DNA of 8,514 nt from an uncultured Alistipes sp. (GTDB taxonomy: Bacteria; Bacteroidota; Bacteroidia; Bacteroidales; Rikenellaceae), in contig CAMWYI010000075.1 of NCBI GenBank assembly GCA_947178455.1, positions 1-8,514 of the forward strand, read 5' to 3'. Every line of letters begins with the position of its first letter. Position 1 is the first letter of the stretch. The notes beneath the pieces were generated by a model that searched no databases, had not been told where the DNA came from, and worked only from the letters and a program-made list of their open reading frames with translations. Below, piece by piece: positions 1 through 5,779 of the stretch. Both the position numbers and the translations under genes were made by a program.

Positions 1-356
1 CCGTTCTCCCGTTGGTCGGTCTGAACGGGGAATTCTCCGGGTTGTCCCGCTGAGGAATAGGGATAATACACGACAAGGTTCGATGCCGCATCTTTATCGG
101 CATACCACTGCACGGCCCAACTCGAAAACGCAACGCCGTCATAGGTAAAACAGCTGTTTTCCAAATAGAGTTCGCCATCCGCTTCTTTGCGGACCGTCAC
201 GCCGATGTCGTCATACTTTTCAAAACGGGTGTCGGTGGCACGGGTTTGTATTTCGGGAAAAATTCGGATAGTAGGAGAAACGGAAGCCGTATCGGCATCC
301 GAGCAAGCGGCAACGGTCACGAAAGCCGCACTCCATATTACAGAAGAGAATTTCAT
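1..356 (-). CDS. Fimbrillin-family surface lipoprotein, N-terminal part (cut by left edge)
   Basis: Read on the minus strand from ATG at 356, this frame stays open for 118 codons to the window edge; the C-terminus is outside. Residues 1-18 form a lipoprotein signal with lipobox VAAC (Cys18), so the mature protein should be lipid-anchored, probably exported to the outer membrane. Residues 38-56 (QTRATDTRFEKYDDIGVTV) and the later FTYDG...W...W and VVYYPYSS stretches match the start of Bacteroidota fimbrillin-like proteins (Mfa-like/FimA family). These build fimbriae or related surface structures and are often matured by an arginine-specific gingipain-type protease near an early Arg. The gene is divergent from rpsF and separated by 194 bases. 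The start is supported by the signal peptide directly following this Met; no Shine-Dalgarno is seen. Family assignment is by pattern recognition; whether it is a shaft subunit, tip subunit or anchor cannot be told from this fragment. Confidence 0.75.
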   Translation of the reverse strand, partial: MKFSSVIWSAAFVTVAACSDADTASVSPTIRIFPEIQTRATDTRFEKYDDIGVTVRKEADGELYLENSCFTYDGVAFSSWAVQWYADKDAASNLVVYYPYSSAGQPGEFPVQTDQREN

Positions 357-387
357 GACAAAAAAATTGTTGATGATTACCGGAACA

Positions 388-418
388 CAAAGTTCTTCAT
401 ATTTCTCGGAGATTGCAA
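388..418 (-). promoter_or_regulatory. Weak candidate promoter for the fimbrillin-family gene
   Basis: On the minus strand a TTG (418-416) is followed after 20 bases by GAACTTTG (395-388). This matches the TTTG half of the Bacteroidota -7 box TAnnTTTG but lacks its TA. It would start transcription roughly 25 bases before the ATG at 356. The position is plausible and the match is poor. Confidence 0.25.
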
Positions 419-479
419 ATTTTTTTCGCCTCTTTTTATCGGCATCTCCGACCGACCGAAGTCATCGTTCCGATAATTT

Positions 480-510
480 TTTGTTATTTTGAAAAATATA
501 ACTACCTTTG
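480..510 (+). promoter_or_regulatory. Bacteroidota-type promoter of the rpsF-rpsR-rplI operon
   Basis: TTTG (480-483) is followed after exactly 19 bases by TACCTTTG (503-510). This is a full match to the primary sigma factor consensus of Bacteroidota (-33 TTG, -7 TAnnTTTG). Transcription should begin near 516, leaving a leader of about 35 bases before the rpsF ATG at 551. The leader is A-rich with no Shine-Dalgarno. Confidence 0.8.
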
Positions 511-550
511 TTGCCCCGATTAGGGAAAAATTAACCAATTAACAAATTCT

Positions 551-895
551 ATGAACAATTACGAAACCGTTTTCATCGTCACGCCCGTCCTGTCGGACCA
601 GCAGGTCAAGGAGGTCGCTGACAAATTCCAAGGTGTCATCACCGAGAACGGCGGTCAGATTGTGAACATGGAGGCGTGGGGCCTGAAAAAACTCGCCTAC
701 TCCATTCAGAAAAAGACCACCGGCTTCTACTTCTTGGTGGAGTTCACGGGCGAAGGCTCGCTCATCAACACGCTCGAAACGCAGTATCGCCGCGACGAGC
801 GCATCATTCGTTTCTTGACGTTCAAGCAGGACAAGTTCGCCGTAGAGTATTCGGAGAAACGTCGTGCGAAACTTTCTAACAAGCAGGAGGAGTAA
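551..895 (+). CDS. rpsF: 30S ribosomal protein bS6
   Basis: This 114-residue protein has the length and hallmarks of bS6. The N-terminus (NNYETVFIVTP) is the first beta strand. The stretch WGLKKLAYSIQKKTTGFYF at about residues 43-61 is the conserved central segment, and RRDERIIRFLTF (about 79-90) is the family signature. bS6 binds the 30S platform as a heterodimer with bS18, whose gene follows directly. In Bacteroidota ribosomes bS6, bS18 and bS21 help cover the 3' end of 16S rRNA (established knowledge). The start is the only Met consistent with the family N-terminus. It has an A-rich upstream region (aattaacaaattct) and no Shine-Dalgarno, as is usual in this phylum. It is the first gene of the operon, two bases upstream of rpsR, behind a consensus promoter. 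Confidence 0.97.
   Translation: MNNYETVFIVTPVLSDQQVKEVADKFQGVITENGGQIVNMEAWGLKKLAYSIQKKTTGFYFLVEFTGEGSLINTLETQYRRDERIIRFLTFKQDKFAVEYSEKRRAKLSNKQEE
885..892 (+). promoter_or_regulatory. Strong Shine-Dalgarno of rpsR
   Basis: AGGAGGAG lies inside the last codons of rpsF, with the GGAGG core seven bases before the rpsR ATG at 898. This is near-ideal spacing. It stands out because the other non-ribosomal starts in this window show no such motif. Confidence 0.75.
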
Positions 896-897
896 AC

Positions 898-1179
898 ATG
901 GCACAGGAAAACAAAGCAGCACAGTCCGAAATCCGCTACCTCAATCCGGTATCGGTCGATGTGAAGAAGAAGAAATACTGCCGTTTCAAGAAACTCGGTA
1001 TCAAATACGTCGATTACAAAGACGGCGAATTTCTGAAAAAATTTCTCAACGAGCAGGGCAAAATTCTGCCGCGCCGTCTGACCGGCACGTCGCAGAAGTT
1101 CCAAAAGAAAGTCGCTCAGGCCGTGAAGCGTGCACGCCACCTCGCCATCCTGCCTTTCGTAACCGATTGCATGAAATAA
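898..1179 (+). CDS. rpsR: 30S ribosomal protein bS18
   Basis: The 93-residue product carries the bS18 core from about residue 22: KKKKYCRFKKLGIKYVDYKD, then FLNEQGKILPRRLTGTS (about 50-66), then KRARHLAILPFV (about 78-89). These basic segments bind 16S rRNA in the platform with bS6. The protein is longer than the roughly 75 residues of E. coli bS18 because of an N-terminal extension of about 20 residues, common in Bacteroidota. The gene starts two bases after the rpsF stop and is preceded by a strong Shine-Dalgarno embedded in the rpsF end, so translation is probably coupled. rplI follows after 21 bases. Known function: essential part of the small subunit; in this phylum it is one of the proteins near the anti-Shine-Dalgarno end of 16S rRNA. 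Confidence 0.97.
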   Translation: MAQENKAAQSEIRYLNPVSVDVKKKKYCRFKKLGIKYVDYKDGEFLKKFLNEQGKILPRRLTGTSQKFQKKVAQAVKRARHLAILPFVTDCMK

Positions 1180-1185
1180 TTAAAC

Positions 1186-1196
1186 GAGGAGGAGAG
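1186..1196 (+). promoter_or_regulatory. Extended Shine-Dalgarno of rplI
   Basis: GAGGAGGAGAG fills much of the 21-base gap between rpsR and rplI. The AGGAGG core (1187-1192) is eight bases before the ATG at 1201. It fixes the rplI start and is unusually strong for this phylum. Confidence 0.75.
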
Positions 1197-1200
1197 TACT

Positions 1201-1641
1201 ATGGAAGTGATCTTGCTGAAAGATATGGAAAACTTGGGTTACACGAACGACATCGTGAACGTGAAACCCGGTTATGCGAACAACTACCTCGTGCCGCAGG
1301 GCTACGCCAAAGTAGCGACCGCCGCTGCCAAAAAGGTGTTGGCCGAGAATCTGAAACAGCGTGCGCACAAGGATGCCAAAATTTTGGCCGACGCACAGGC
1401 TTTGGCCGAGACCATCGGCAACTTGTCGCTGACGCTGCGCATGAAAGCCGAAGAGGGCAAGCTGTTCGGTACGATTACGGCGACCGACTTGGCCGAGGCA
1501 CTGGCTGCCAAAGGCATCACGGTCGACCGCAAGGCAATCGCCGTCGAGGCTATCAAGACGGTAGGCGAATACGAAGCCACCGCCCGTCTGCATCGCGACG
1601 TGAAAGCTACCGTCAAATTCTCGGTAGTCGCCGAAGAATAG
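1201..1641 (+). CDS. rplI: 50S ribosomal protein bL9
   Basis: The 146-residue protein begins MEVILLKDMENLGYTNDIVN and continues with the L9 N-domain signature GYANNYLVPQGYAKVA (about residues 23-38), which binds 23S rRNA. A charged Ala/Lys-rich stretch (about 40-75) is the long connecting helix. The rest, with KLFGTITATDLAEAL (about 87-101) and a final beta strand (TVKFSVVAEE), is the C-terminal domain. Length is close to the usual 148-150 residues. bL9 sits at the base of the L1 stalk and reaches toward the neighbouring ribosome on a polysome, where it supports translation fidelity (established). It is the last gene of the rpsF operon; the stop codon overlaps the first arm of an intrinsic terminator. 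Confidence 0.97.
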   Translation: MEVILLKDMENLGYTNDIVNVKPGYANNYLVPQGYAKVATAAAKKVLAENLKQRAHKDAKILADAQALAETIGNLSLTLRMKAEEGKLFGTITATDLAEALAAKGITVDRKAIAVEAIKTVGEYEATARLHRDVKATVKFSVVAEE

Positions 1642-1661
1642 CCGGCTTGAAAGCCGGTTTT
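1640..1661 (+). terminator. Intrinsic terminator overlapping the rplI stop
   Basis: AGCCGGCT (1640-1647) pairs with AGCCGGTT (1652-1659), one G-T wobble, around the tetraloop TGAA, followed by TTTT (1658-1661). The first arm overlaps the TAG stop of rplI. The T-run is short, so it may be leaky, which fits a second hairpin downstream. Confidence 0.65.
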
Positions 1662-1750
1662 AGGCGCGTCCGCTGCTATTCGTGTTTTCGCCGGTCTTAT
1701 TTCGCTATGACCGCCGCATGCCGGAAAGCAGTTCAACCGCCCAAACGAAT

Positions 1751-1795
1751 CCCCGAAGATTTTTATTAAGAGAATCTTCGGGGTTCTTTTCGTTT
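1751..1795 (+). terminator. Second, stronger terminator between the convergent rplI and aminopeptidase genes
   Basis: The arms CCCCGAAGATT (1751-1761) and AATCTTCGGGG (1773-1783) form an 11-base-pair perfect stem with an 11-base loop. The stem is followed by TTCTTTTCGTTTTT on the plus strand. The T-rich tail lies only on the rplI side, so it mainly terminates the ribosomal operon. The same stem could weakly stop minus-strand transcripts from the aminopeptidase gene, whose stop lies 36 bases beyond the T-rich tail. Confidence 0.8.
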
Positions 1796-1830
1796 TTGTC
1801 GGGACGCGGGACGAACCCCGTCGCATGGGC

Positions 1831-3222
1831 TTATTTCCCGACGACGGCTTCGAGTTCTTCGACCGTAATCGGAATTTTCCGGTCGCCGATGATGCGGCAC
1901 CCCGTGTCGGTCACCAGCAGGTCGTCTTCGATGCGGATGCCACCGAAGTCGCGATAGGCATCCAGTGCGTCGTAATCGACAATCCCTTTATAAAGTCCTT
2001 CGGCGCGGCACTTGTCGATGAGGGCCGGTATGAAGTAGATGCCCGGCTCATCGGACATCACCGTGCCCGGTTCGATGCGCCATGCCGCCCGATAGATGCA
2101 CGTCGCCGACCGCGCCGCGCGCTCGGCAATCGACCCGAAATCGAACGACCGCTCGCCCATCGCCTCGCAGTCGTGCACGTCCAGCCCGATGCCATGCCCC
2201 AGTCCGTGCGGCATGAACAGCGTCATCGCCCCCGCCGCGACGGCATCCTGCGCCGAACCTTTCATCAGGCCGAGTGCAATCAACCCTTCGGCCAGCACGG
2301 TATAGGCCGCGCGGTGTATTTCGGTGTACATCATGTGCGGTTTGACGATGCGGGCCACATGGTCGTGCGCCGCCAGCACGAGATTATAAATATCTTTCTG
2401 TTTTTCGGTAAACCGGCCGCTCACCGGATAGGTGCGCGTGTGGTCGGAGACGTAATTGCTCAACGCCTCGCCGCCCGCATCGCACAACAACAGACGGCCC
2501 GATTGCAGCACGCCGTCGGAGTTGAGGTTGTGCAGCGTCTCGCCGTGCTGCGACACAATCGACGGAAACGACACGCCCAGTCCGTGCGATTTGGCGATGC
2601 CCTCGATAGCTCCGGCGATTTCGCGCTCCACCACGCCCGGCCGACACATCCGCATGGCCGTCGTGTGCATGTCGTAACCGATTCGGAAAGCCCGTTCGAG
2701 TTCTTCGACCTCTTCGGCGCTCTTTTTCTCACGCATTTCGGCGACGGCGAACATCAGGTCGACCGACTTGTATTCGTGCAGCAGCGCCGGACGGATGCCC
2801 AGCAGCGCGGAGAGTTGCAGTTTCGTTTCACCGCGATAAGGAGGCAGGTAATGGATGCGGCGGCCCAGCGCAATGGCCTTGCGCAGGCGTTCTTCGAGTG
2901 CCGCCAGCGGATAGGTGGCCGTGATGCCGACCTGCGCGCCCAGTTCACGCAGCGTGGGCTGCGGGCCTGTCCAGATGATGTCCTCGACGGTGAAATCATC
3001 GCCGAACAGCATCTCCTCGCCCGAATCGACGTCCAAGAGACCCACGAGCGACGGCAGATTCAGCCCGAAATAGTACAGGAACGTCGAATCTTGCCGGAAA
3101 TAGTAGGCATTGTTGGGATAGTTGTTGGGCGCAGGGGCATTGCCGGGCAGCAGTACGATGCCCGATTGGATTTTGGTGCGCAGCAGATTGCGGCGTGTGC
3201 CGTACGTTTTTGCAGAGAACAT
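1831..3222 (-). CDS. Xaa-Pro aminopeptidase (aminopeptidase P family, M24B metallopeptidase)
   Basis: The 463-residue protein would remove an N-terminal residue preceding proline from peptides, in the cytoplasm (no signal peptide). The N-terminal domain (about 1-165) has the aminopeptidase P-type YYFRQDSTFLYYFGLN segment. The C-terminal pita-bread domain (about 175-463) shows the whole dinuclear metal site: Asp248 (CDAGGE), Asp260 (SDHTRTYPVSGRF), His343 (MPHGLGHGIGLDVHD), Glu392 (DEPGIYF) and Glu432 (GIRIEDD). His339 and His350 are further conserved active-site histidines. Length matches bacterial PepP enzymes and no key residue is missing. The start (MFSAKTYGTRR) follows an A-rich stretch without Shine-Dalgarno, and a -7 box lies 24 bases upstream. 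The gene is convergent with rplI and sits downstream of an unrelated AT-rich unit, from which it is insulated by a terminator. I am confident in the family; exact peptide preference is not visible. Confidence 0.93.
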   Translation of the reverse strand: MFSAKTYGTRRNLLRTKIQSGIVLLPGNAPAPNNYPNNAYYFRQDSTFLYYFGLNLPSLVGLLDVDSGEEMLFGDDFTVEDIIWTGPQPTLRELGAQVGITATYPLAALEERLRKAIALGRRIHYLPPYRGETKLQLSALLGIRPALLHEYKSVDLMFAVAEMREKKSAEEVEELERAFRIGYDMHTTAMRMCRPGVVEREIAGAIEGIAKSHGLGVSFPSIVSQHGETLHNLNSDGVLQSGRLLLCDAGGEALSNYVSDHTRTYPVSGRFTEKQKDIYNLVLAAHDHVARIVKPHMMYTEIHRAAYTVLAEGLIALGLMKGSAQDAVAAGAMTLFMPHGLGHGIGLDVHDCEAMGERSFDFGSIAERAARSATCIYRAAWRIEPGTVMSDEPGIYFIPALIDKCRAEGLYKGIVDYDALDAYRDFGGIRIEDDLLVTDTGCRIIGDRKIPITVEELEAVVGK

Positions 3223-3245
3223 AGGCGATATTTTTCTTGCAACAA

Positions 3246-3276
3246 CAAAGGTACAAAAAAACAGGAACCTATTAAA
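3246..3276 (-). promoter_or_regulatory. Promoter of the Xaa-Pro aminopeptidase gene
   Basis: On the minus strand TACCTTTG (3253-3246) is a full -7 box, identical to that of the rpsF operon. The -33 position, 19 bases upstream, reads TTTA (3276-3273) instead of TTTG, so this half is imperfect. Transcription would start near 3240, giving a leader of about 18 bases before the ATG at 3222. Confidence 0.6.
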
Positions 3277-3284
3277 GATTCCTG
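3255..3284 (-). terminator. Intrinsic terminator of the LRR-lipoprotein/membrane-protein unit
   Basis: Read on the minus strand, CAGGAATC (3284-3277) pairs with GGTTCCTG (3269-3262) around the loop TTTAATA, with one T-G wobble. Seven T residues follow (3261-3255). It lies 23 bases past the stop of the membrane protein gene at 3308. Its T-run directly touches the aminopeptidase -7 box. Confidence 0.8.
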
Positions 3285-3307
3285 CTAACCGTATTACTTC
3301 TTATTCA

Positions 3308-4042
3308 TCATTGAATCATTTCCGATAAATCATCGGAATACAAACGGCATCGGGTGTGTTTAAGCAAAAACCATATAATAACCGCAATAACAACACTTCC
3401 CAAGATAAGAATTCCATTATTTATCAGTTTGCAATTGGTGGTTATGGCAATATCACACGCGTATACAAAGATGTAAATCCATGCTGCCAATACAGAACCA
3501 ACAAACCACTGCGTAGTTTTTTGTGTTGATATATAAGTATTTACAGACTCAAGTGCTTGAACGGCAGTGTTATTCTTCTTAAAAATAACCCAATGCAAGA
3601 ACCGTAAAATCTGTTTCAGAATAAACCATATAAATTGAACTATCCATTTAGGGAAGTTACACAAGAGTTTGAAAAAATTGCGTAACTCCCAGCCCCGTTG
3701 GGCTGCTACTGGTTCATATTTTATTTTTTGGTATACGTTGTGTGAACTATTGTAAGCGGAAAAAAATGCTTTTTCATTCTCTTTAACTATCTTAATATAG
3801 TTGTTCATCCACGCGCAGTTGCCAATTAACGAAGCCATCCAGCAGGTCGAAGCCACGATTCCCAGCAAAGAGATAAGGATAGGCAAACATTCCAAAGCAT
3901 CTTTCGGTACATTGTAAAATCCAACGAATAAAGCACCTACGAAAAGTGCATAGTAGTTCATCCATGTGTTGTAGCGCGTCACTTGGAACTGATACGCTTT
4001 GACAGATTGCTCGTAAGCAACAAATTTAGGATCTTCATTCAT
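3308..4042 (-). CDS. Multi-spanning membrane protein of unknown function
   Basis: I do not recognise this 244-residue protein with certainty. It has no signal peptide. Hydrophobic segments lie at about residues 27-45, 52-74, 132-155 (interrupted by Lys and Arg, possibly interfacial), 180-200 and 210-227. The first two are a tight hairpin after a polar N-terminus containing YEQSVKAYQFQVTRYNTW. A polar segment (about 76-130) follows. This layout recalls small inner-membrane proteins such as the RipA or SLATT-type families, but that is a loose topological likeness, not an identification. The gene is AT-rich (one 60-base line, 3541-3600, hand-counted at 22 G+C), unlike the flanking GC-rich housekeeping genes, which suggests acquisition. 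It starts 41 bases after the LRR lipoprotein stop with no clear promoter between, so the two are probably cotranscribed, and a terminator follows it. Confidence 0.8.
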   Translation of the reverse strand: MNEDPKFVAYEQSVKAYQFQVTRYNTWMNYYALFVGALFVGFYNVPKDALECLPILISLLGIVASTCWMASLIGNCAWMNNYIKIVKENEKAFFSAYNSSHNVYQKIKYEPVAAQRGWELRNFFKLLCNFPKWIVQFIWFILKQILRFLHWVIFKKNNTAVQALESVNTYISTQKTTQWFVGSVLAAWIYIFVYACDIAITTNCKLINNGILILGSVVIAVIIWFLLKHTRCRLYSDDLSEMIQ

Positions 4043-4083
4043 AATCCATTAATTTTTAGAGTTAATAAATTGAAATAATACGG

Positions 4084-5697
4084 TTAAAATTCTTGTTCAA
4101 TGATGTAATCCGAATAAGTTAAAGATTTCCAATAGGGGGCAGCTTTGTAGGCTTCGCCGGAACCGATCGGGACACGTAAGTATGGTGGTTGAGAGCCATT
4201 CCTGATATAGAATACCTTTTCTCCGGCACTCGGTGGAACAACCGCTTTACAACGTACGGAGGTTAGACGTGAGAAATTATCCCCATAATACTTCTGATTG
4301 TAAAAAGCATATTTTCCGATTGACGTCACATTCTGCGGAATAATTATTTTTGAATCGAAACGACAATAATAAAAAGCATATTCTCCGATTGTGGTTACAC
4401 TTTCAGGTAACATTATGTCTTTCAGGTTAAGTTTTTTGCAATTGTAAAAAGCGAAGTCTTCAAATGTTGTTATTCCATCTGGAATGGTTATGCTTTTTAA
4501 GTTATCGCAGTAATAGAAAGCAGAGCTTCCGACTATTTTCAAAACTTTCGGCAGTTTAACGGAGGTTAGAGAGGTCTTTTCGGAAAAAGCTTGTGCCGGT
4601 AGGATTTCCAACTGCGCACTCTCCAAATCCAACACAGCGAGATTCGGCAAATTTTTCAATGTCCGAATGTCCTCGGCGTTCGGATTGCCGACAACGGTCA
4701 ATTCGGTAATGCCTTCTTGGTCGTAGTCAGTCAATAGTTCGGCCAGTGTACCGGGTGTCAGAATCGTAATCAGCGTCGCGCTGGATGCAAACCGAAGCGT
4801 GACGTCGACGGATGTCGTGGCCGTGCGGGAACCGTCCGTAGCAGTAATAATAATCTTATTGGTGGCCGGAACTTCCGCTGTGATAGCGACCGAACCAGTG
4901 AGCATATCGGTCGGAGTTACGTCGAATTTATAGATGCCAGTCTCGGGGTTTTCTTGTGCGGCCGTCACGACCGTTTTACTGCTGCCACCCGTGACGGTGT
5001 AGTGCACGGTGTGGATTTCGTTAGGCTGGAACTCGAATTCTTCCTCCGCGTCGATAGCAATACTCAACGTTCCCTCTTTCGGAATGGAGAGCGTCGTCCG
5101 ACGGTCGGCGAGCGTGATAGTCCAAGCATCGGATTTTTCGGCGACTTGTGCGACGAGCGATGCCGTAGCGAGTTCGGTCGTGCCGTCGGGGGCCAAGCCT
5201 GCGGGCCACCAGCTCGCTCCGTTATCGACCGAAACATGCCAATAACCGCTTTCGGCTTTCAGGCGGGGTGCGATGCCCTCCTCGTTCAACACGGGAACCG
5301 GCTCGCCGGTCGCTGTGGGCAACGGTTTGCCGTTCATCGACCAATAACGGATGCCAGCTGTCTCGTAGATGCCGAATTGCGGGACGCGGTTTGCCGACGG
5401 GGCGTTCGTTCCGAGATAGAATGTTACAGACCCGTTCTGTTTGAATGCGAAGCCGTAGCCTATGGTCTCGCTGGCAGGGGCGATGGGCGCGACATTTAAC
5501 ACGCAGTCGGGCAGTTCGTCGGCGGCGATGAGCGTGTGCAGCGTCGCAAGGTCGCTGTTGAGCTGTTCGCACAGGGCTTCGAGCCGCAATGTGGCTTCGG
5601 GTGTAGGAGGCTCGGTCGGTTCGCCGATACCCTCCGCATCCTTGCTGCACGCTGCGACGAGCGTTGCGGCAGTCAGCAAAAGAAATAATTTCTTCAT
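4084..5697 (-). CDS. Lipoprotein with DUF4988-like and BspA-type leucine-rich-repeat domains
   Basis: A 537-residue surface lipoprotein if started at 5697. Residues 1-17 are a signal peptide with lipobox VAAC (Cys17). A polar linker and short helix (about 20-60, EATLRLEALCEQLNSDLATL) lead into a region (about 65-170) whose RYWSMNGKPL and LKAESGYWHVSVDNGASWW resemble the DUF4988-type domain of Bacteroidales lipoproteins. Residues 200-302 look like an all-beta Ig-like spacer. From about 345 to 480 come leucine-rich repeats of the BspA/LRR_5 type with recurring AFYYC/AFYNC. The ending YLRVPIGSGEAYKAAPYWKSL is the usual close of such proteins. They typically bind host or glycan ligands at the surface, but no ligand can be inferred here. 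An in-frame start at 5847 exists; 5697 is chosen because it places the signal peptide at the N-terminus (5709 is a minor alternative). The repeat-encoding 3' part is more AT-rich than the 5' part. Confidence 0.85.
   Translation of the reverse strand: MKKLFLLLTAATLVAACSKDAEGIGEPTEPPTPEATLRLEALCEQLNSDLATLHTLIAADELPDCVLNVAPIAPASETIGYGFAFKQNGSVTFYLGTNAPSANRVPQFGIYETAGIRYWSMNGKPLPTATGEPVPVLNEEGIAPRLKAESGYWHVSVDNGASWWPAGLAPDGTTELATASLVAQVAEKSDAWTITLADRRTTLSIPKEGTLSIAIDAEEEFEFQPNEIHTVHYTVTGGSSKTVVTAAQENPETGIYKFDVTPTDMLTGSVAITAEVPATNKIIITATDGSRTATTSVDVTLRFASSATLITILTPGTLAELLTDYDQEGITELTVVGNPNAEDIRTLKNLPNLAVLDLESAQLEILPAQAFSEKTSLTSVKLPKVLKIVGSSAFYYCDNLKSITIPDGITTFEDFAFYNCKKLNLKDIMLPESVTTIGEYAFYYCRFDSKIIIPQNVTSIGKYAFYNQKYYGDNFSRLTSVRCKAVVPPSAGEKVFYIRNGSQPPYLRVPIGSGEAYKAAPYWKSLTYSDYIIEQEF
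4302..4535 (-). repeat. Tandem repeat units encoding the BspA-type leucine-rich repeats
   Basis: Four copies of a unit that reads AAAAAGC or a close variant on the plus strand recur at about 4302, 4371, 4446 and 4515, spaced 69, 75 and 69 bases (23, 25 and 23 codons). The first two copies differ by one base over 21 (4302-4322 and 4371-4391). Each unit encodes one AFYYC-like LRR turn of the lipoprotein. Confidence 0.75.
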
Positions 5698-5779
5698 TGT
5701 TGTTTGCATTTGGCCGCTGCCTCGATCCCCCGACAGCGATATTCTCAACCGTATAAAAAGAAAGTGTGGGATCGTTTGT

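Noticed and set aside
511..550. bS6-bS18 autoregulatory leader motif upstream of rpsF
   Set aside because: The predicted leader is only about 35 bases and offers just a three-pair CCC/GGG hairpin (515-525), partly before the predicted start. The known bS6-bS18 binding structure is not recognisable.
864..1769. 301-codon plus-strand frame across rpsR and rplI
   Set aside because: It overlaps two unmistakable ribosomal protein genes in another frame, and its translation is Arg-rich without family features.
1825..3288. Plus-strand open frame of 487 codons opposite the aminopeptidase gene
   Set aside because: It is antisense to a complete M24B enzyme with all metal ligands, and its Arg/His/Gln-rich translation has no recognisable family. 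It is a shadow of GC-rich codon use.
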